Shown here: positions 59,301 through 64,000 of the stretch, piece after piece | How the letters are laid out: every line of letters begins with the position of its first letter | Position numbering within the stretch: position 1 is the stretch's first letter | Assembly (NCBI GenBank): GCA_951230915.1 | Contig: OX579636.1 | Coordinates: 38,623,567-38,687,566, forward strand | Reading direction: 5' to 3' | DNA length: 64,000 nucleotides | DNA from: Antitrichia curtipendula | Taxonomy: Eukaryota; Streptophyta; Bryopsida; Hypnales; Leucodontaceae | Made by a program: the position numbers and the translations under genes | Notes under the pieces: model-generated | What the model was told of the DNA's origin: nothing | The model's input: only the letters and a program-made list of their open reading frames with translations | The model's database searches: none

Positions 59301-62263
59301 ATATTTTTTTGGGAAGTTAAAATATTGTCTTCACTACTTTTCATGAGTCTCTCTTAAAAAATTCCAACAATCTTGATTCTCCTCTTGCAAATATTATATA
59401 ATTCTATGTAGAATTTTGGAACCTTTTTTGTTTTTTGATAAGGTTTGACTAATTTTTTTACCCAAAATTTTACAATAATAATTTATATAGGACATCAAAA
59501 TTTCTTTAAAATCAAGGGATTTCAAATTTTTACTTTAATATCATATAAAAATTCATGACTCTAACATGTTTTCAACAGATATTTGGGTTGATTTTCATGT
59601 AAAATTCCAAACAACTATTTAGTGGAAAGTTATTAAGTAATTTCATTCTCAAAATGATAGAAATAAAAAATATAAAGAATGCTAGATTCTCTAGAAATAT
59701 CCAACACCAAATGCAATAATCCTAGGAAGTAGTAAAATGCTAAGTACAAATGAATTCAAAGCTTACTTTTCTTAAAACACAATAGTTCCATGCTTTTTTT
59801 GAAACTTTACCACTTGAGAAAAATTTAGAAAAGAAATCACTTTGTATTTATGATCCTAATATCCTATGACTGGTTAAGATGTATTTTCATATACTAGGTT
59901 CCCCATACAAGGTTGTGTTTGGTATGAAGTATGTTAGTTTATTATATATCAAACTTTAGTATCTTTGGATCTTGCTTCTTTGCTTGTGATTGATAATGCA
60001 ATTTTGCTTGAAATTGCTCCACATAGGATTCTTTAACTTTTGAAAGGTATTCAAAAACCTTTCATTATTCTATAATAAAGGTAACTTGAATATTTTTTAA
60101 CACTAAAAGTATGTTATTGAAGCAACAATTCATGGAGGTGGTAAATTGCAAGAATAACTAAATTATTATTACCTTTTCTTAAAATAAATTTTCTAAAACC
60201 TAAAAAATACACATGGATATTTTTCACTTTCCATATTATTCAATCAAAATGCACTTTCAATTACATTAAAGATGGTGCTGAAAATGGGTCAATCTAGTAT
60301 TAAATTAATTATATACTACAGATGTACCACTAATAGAACACAATTCAAATTTGCAAAGAAATTTAAACTTTTAACATCATAATCACTAGCTTTATTCAAA
60401 ATGAAAGATTGTTGGTTTGAAATGAATCTTCAAATTGTAGTAATTTTGTCATTTTGTGCACCAAATCATTGAATTAGATGTTGAAATTCAAAAGTGGACC
60501 CATGGCCAAACTAGATGTACAATAGCCAAGGCACAAATGAAATGGTGTTATTATATTCTAAGGGAAAAAGAAATCATTGCTACCATCTTTGACACTATTC
60601 TAAAGGCTAAAAATTGTTCATTACCAAGAATTTTTTTGCAAGAGAACATCTCTATGTTAATCCTTTAGTGGTGGGAATCATGCAAAAGAGTTGGGGAAGT
60701 TAGAGAAGACAAAATTGTGGCAAAAGCTTTCTTTGAAAAAGAAAAATTGTGGCACAATGATTGACTATAATATCTTTAATGCAAGCATCCATGCTATGCA
60801 AAACAAGATAATTGCTTGTGGTCGACTGGAAGATTATGAGGTTTGACTACTGAGTGGACGGTGTTGACTCCAATGGACAAAGCCTTTTGTAGTGATGTTT
60901 GATTGATTTGGTGCACCTCAAGGGGGTGAAATTTATCAAACAAATCCAAAGTCTAGAGTGCATGATGTCTGCAATCAAATGGAACTTCTACAATATAGAA
61001 CGACTATACCGATTTCTATATATCAAGCTTGCAGTTGGAAGCTCGTCTTGAGCGTGGCAAAGAAAAGGCCTTTCTTGTACTTTGATACAACCCAATGAAG
61101 GTCATCAAGGAGGAAAATTAAAAACAATAATGGCCTGCCCATCAAACTATAATGGCCCGTTGAATTCATTTTTGGTCAACTTCAAGTCACAACAATCTAC
61201 ATAATAATTTTATAAAATTGGAGATGCACATATAATATTAAAATGAATGTGAATGGAAGAATGACATTCTAAACAACAAACAATGATGGATTGTCTTTGT
61301 GCATACACTTCTTTGATGAGCTTTGAGGTAAAATAAGCAAAAACAGAAAAATTACTTTGGAAGGCGACGCGGCCACCTATTGTTTTATTATTATAGACTA
61401 AAGACACTGAATATCAAAGTTGTCATGGCATTTGGTGCCAATAGCCTTGTTCTCATTGCAATACAACAAATAAAGGAGGCAATACTACTTACAAAAGAGG
61501 TGCAGTTCTTGAAAGCTTGTAATGTATACTAGGTTGTAGAGAGGCCCTTAACTCCCTTTAATCTTGGGATTCCATGCCAATCTCCCTCATCCGGTCTTCC
61601 AACTGAGTTTGTCCCCCGTCTCCATCCCAATCCTGCTCCCGTCATGTCCTAGCCTATGTGCCACTCCTTTTTGCAATCCCCCTTGCAATGAAGGGACTCT
61701 CTACCTATCTCACGGTGGAACTGTTGTTGTTTTAAATTATTTTTTGAGTAGGAGGCGAGAAGGGGTTTTGTAGTCAAACGGCTCCATACCATTGTAATTG
61801 GGTGACCAATGATTATAGTATAATCTGTAAACTACTCTAATATTCCATATGATCAAACTTATGTATGACATGTCTTCTATTACATATGAACACATTACAA
61901 AAAGAAAATTTACAGTACAACCAATCTAATCACCAAAAAAACTTCTATTACGTTTGTTTGTCTATAACTCTATATTGTACGACACTATAAGAATGTGTCA
62001 CAAACAAAAATTACATTACATCCATCCTAATGACATAAAAACAAAATCTATTACATCTATCCGCCTATACTATACAATGCTATCAGTACATGTAATATTG
62101 CTACATTGATATCTGATGCATGATTTGTGTATATATGTAGCACATCAAATTTCATACAACAATAGTATTGCTCTTAGCGTAACTTCCTTAAAGTGATAAA
62201 AATAAATCTTGAACTCCGTCACTCATCTGCGTACCAGGTAACGGCTTCTTTAAAAACATTCAC
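59301..62263. other. anonymous intergenic DNA
   Basis: No gene supported. CCTTTTGTAGTG at 60883-60894 resembles a CACTA right end, but no partner was found. Short frames at 60456-60668 and 61210-61407 have no recognisable features. The left end of the piggyBac remnant may lie somewhere in 61.5-62.26 kb but could not be placed. Confidence 0.4.
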
Positions 62264-63815
62264 CTAAATGTATAAAATGCCTTCGCATTGCGAGTACAAT
62301 ATATTTGTGCACCTTGGTGCCCTATAGAATCGACACTTTCTCCTATATGCACTTTTAACCAAATTGTAAACTCCAAGAACCAACTGTTGAAACTGCAATA
62401 TAGTACCTTTTTGCAAACTCCAAGGACAATCGAGTTTGTCGGTCAATTGTAATTGAAACTTCATGTACAATTGGGGGTACTTCTCCATCATCTCTAATGC
62501 TACCACTAGAAGAAAAACATGTCCGCTATAACCGACTGAAATGCAACTACATATCCTACGCAACTGCCCTGCAACTACAATCTATATTTGCACCAACTTT
62601 GACATAGTTACACTGTAGTTGCAAAATAGTTGCAAAGTAGTCGCAACATGTAGTTACGCATACGGGAATGTAACATAAGAGTTGATGTGAGGTACTTTAC
62701 ATCCAATCTTCATCACAATTGTCGATGTGGACAATTTTACGTTCTGTAGAGTCCAATGTGTCTATCTACAGTTGCATATAATTTAAATTCAATAGCAATT
62801 TAACTAGAATGCAACTAGATTGCAACTGGACTGCAATTGGATTGCAACTGGACTGCAATTGGATTGCAACTATAGTACAACTAGACTACAACTACATTGC
62901 AATTACAATTTGACTAGTGTTTGACTTAAAAACAACTAGACTTTAATTTGAAAAAACTAGCATGCAACTACTATTAAGTCTTTTATTAATTGTCCCACAT
63001 CAATTGGCAAGAATACCATTAGGCTGAACATATAAGAATTGTAAGTTATAGCAGTATTGTGTAATGAATTTTGATAATGAAATTCTAATATTTCTATATT
63101 TTGTAGATTTCTACAACTTGTAGATTTTTATAATCTACAAAAATCTATAAATATTTAAAGTTTAAGATATTTCTAGATTTGGCAATCTAAAAAAAAAGAT
63201 AGATCTGAAATTTAGAATCTACAAATCTTTGAAATTCAAATTTCAAATCTACAAGTCACAAAGACGCAAACTAGTTGCACACCAGTCGCAAACTAGTTGC
63301 ACACCAGTCGCAAACCAGTTGTAAGTCAATCGCAAACCAGTTGCACATTAGTTGCAAACAAATTGCACACAAATGACTTCCACGTAAGCAACCATGTCAA
63401 AAAAGTTCATCGATGAACTTTCAAGTATACTGTCAAATGATAAAAAACTTTGAATTTTTTGCAACTGCTTTGCAACTCATGCAACTTGTCTACTGCAATT
63501 GCGGGCTCCAAATTATCACCTAGTTGCAAACGACCTATGCAACTACAAAATGACTTGCACAATGTAGTTGCAAAACCCCTCGTTTTCTTGTAGTGTACGT
63601 TATTGAAAATGAAGTAATTCGCTACTGAATTGTCGAGGAGGTAGAAGAATATTTTGTGCCACCACTTGTAACTGCACGTTTGGCAAAAGTAGTTCCCTTG
63701 CAACTAGTTGACAACATTCATTCTATGCATGAATTATGAGTATGCTTTGTGCACTGGAGACGTCCAATGTTTTTTTCCCAGATAGAATGACAACACAAAA
63801 AACACATCATTTAAG
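62264..63815 (-). pseudogene. piggyBac-type transposase remnant, split by a CACTA element
   Basis: Read on the minus strand, 63760-63599 carries HWTSPVHKAYS, a TAA (63734-63736), FMHRMNVVN, a TAG (63704-63706), then LQGNYFCQTCSYKWWHKIFF and LLDNSVANYFIFNNV. This is the order of the third catalytic Asp region (M-x-G-V-D-x-x-D-Q-L) followed by the KWW-x-x-x-F-F-x-L-L-D helix in piggyBac transposases (DDE_Tnp_1_7); the Gly and Asp positions are mutated or lost. The frame is interrupted exactly at 62504-63595 by a CACTA element and continues in the same frame from 62503 (VALEMMEKYPQLYMKF) to a stop at 62264, ending in a short Cys-containing tail. Upstream coding beyond 63815 is not readable and much of the protein lies outside or is lost. 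Nonfunctional. Confidence 0.75.
62504..63595. mobile_element. non-autonomous CACTA element, 1,092 bp, with TAC target duplication
   Basis: The left end is CACTAGAAGAAAA and the right end (reverse complement) CACTACAAGAAAA, one mismatch. TAC flanks both ends (62501-62503, 63596-63598), the 3-bp duplication expected for CACTA elements. Both subterminal regions are packed with GCAACTA / TAGTTGC motifs (62540-62900 and 63260-63575), probably transposase-binding sites. No coding capacity. It lies inside the piggyBac-type pseudogene. Confidence 0.9.
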
Positions 63816-64000
63816 ATGTCTAGTAGACCCCCCCTCTATTTAGTAGAGGCAACTATTAAGTTTACTTTCAAATTGATTATCCCTGATTTATAATTTTAAC
63901 ATATTAAAGTTACATTTGATTGAAGTGTTGACGGGCGGTCAACACCTATTACATTCTAAATTTAATATTATAATTAAAAAAAGATTTAAAACGTTCAAAT
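63816..64000. other. window edge, unassigned
   Basis: AT-rich. May contain further decayed piggyBac sequence upstream of the readable part, but nothing can be supported. Confidence 0.3.

Noticed and set aside
60883..60894. CCTTTTGTAGTG resembling a CACTA terminus
   Set aside because: No partner end or target duplication found nearby.

Overview
The window looks like nuclear, intergenic DNA of a land plant. It is strongly AT-rich with a few GC-rich islands. The mobile elements have plant-type signatures: CACTACAAGAAAA CACTA ends, Stowaway-like CTCCCTCC...CCCAAAATGATC ends, and a hAT transposase with DUF659 and a C-terminal dimerisation domain. I cannot name the species. The Tc1-like and piggyBac-like remnants make a non-flowering lineage worth considering, but this is not proven. 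I see no host gene I can name, and no tRNA, rRNA or LTR-retrotransposon reading frames. Almost everything recognisable is mobile-element DNA, much of it nested.

The main structure is a single very large hAT transposon at 28819-46345 (17,527 bp). It has 13-bp terminal inverted repeats (CAGGGTTGTCATA / CATGGTTGTCATA, one mismatch) and a perfect 8-bp target duplication, AAAAAAGT, on both sides. All its genes lie on the minus strand: an intact ~1170-aa hAT transposase with a long disordered C-terminal extension (30013-33525); a coiled-coil plus RING-H2 protein whose frame is broken by four stop codons but no frameshift (39477-41774); and an intact 526-aa protein-kinase-like protein (44111-45691). 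Each gene is preceded by a TATATAAAG-type TATA box and an array of GGGCGSGGACT repeats, and the same motif fills the subterminal regions at both ends, pointing inward. This suggests a giant transposon with cargo genes and one promoter/terminus module used throughout. Between the genes are pyrimidine-rich, degenerate tandem blocks, and one spacer carries a decayed Tc1/mariner element (35675-36909).

The giant element sits inside a member of a second abundant system: about 20 non-autonomous elements, typically 0.6-0.95 kb, with termini TTAACCCCTAAAGG...CCTTTAGGGGTTAA. TTAA target sites and CCC-type ends point to the piggyBac superfamily. Two copies (23778-24720 and 49697-50639) are both 943 bp and nearly identical, and one is inserted in another family member whose empty site can be read from related copies. 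A decayed piggyBac-type transposase (62264-63815, minus strand) lies at the right end of the window, split by a 1,092-bp CACTA element with a TAC target duplication.

Layout: 1-5.3 kb TTAA elements of types A1 and B; 5.3-9.4 kb anonymous AT-rich DNA; 9.4-28.7 kb TTAA elements, GC islands, a Stowaway-like element, an AT microsatellite and a degenerate tandem repeat; 28.8-46.3 kb giant hAT; 46.3-52.1 kb deeply nested TTAA and CACTA elements with a hairpin repeat; 52.8-55.4 kb CACTA element; 55.5-57 kb TTAA element split by a hAT MITE; 57-62 kb mostly anonymous DNA with one TTAA element; 62.2-63.8 kb piggyBac pseudogene.
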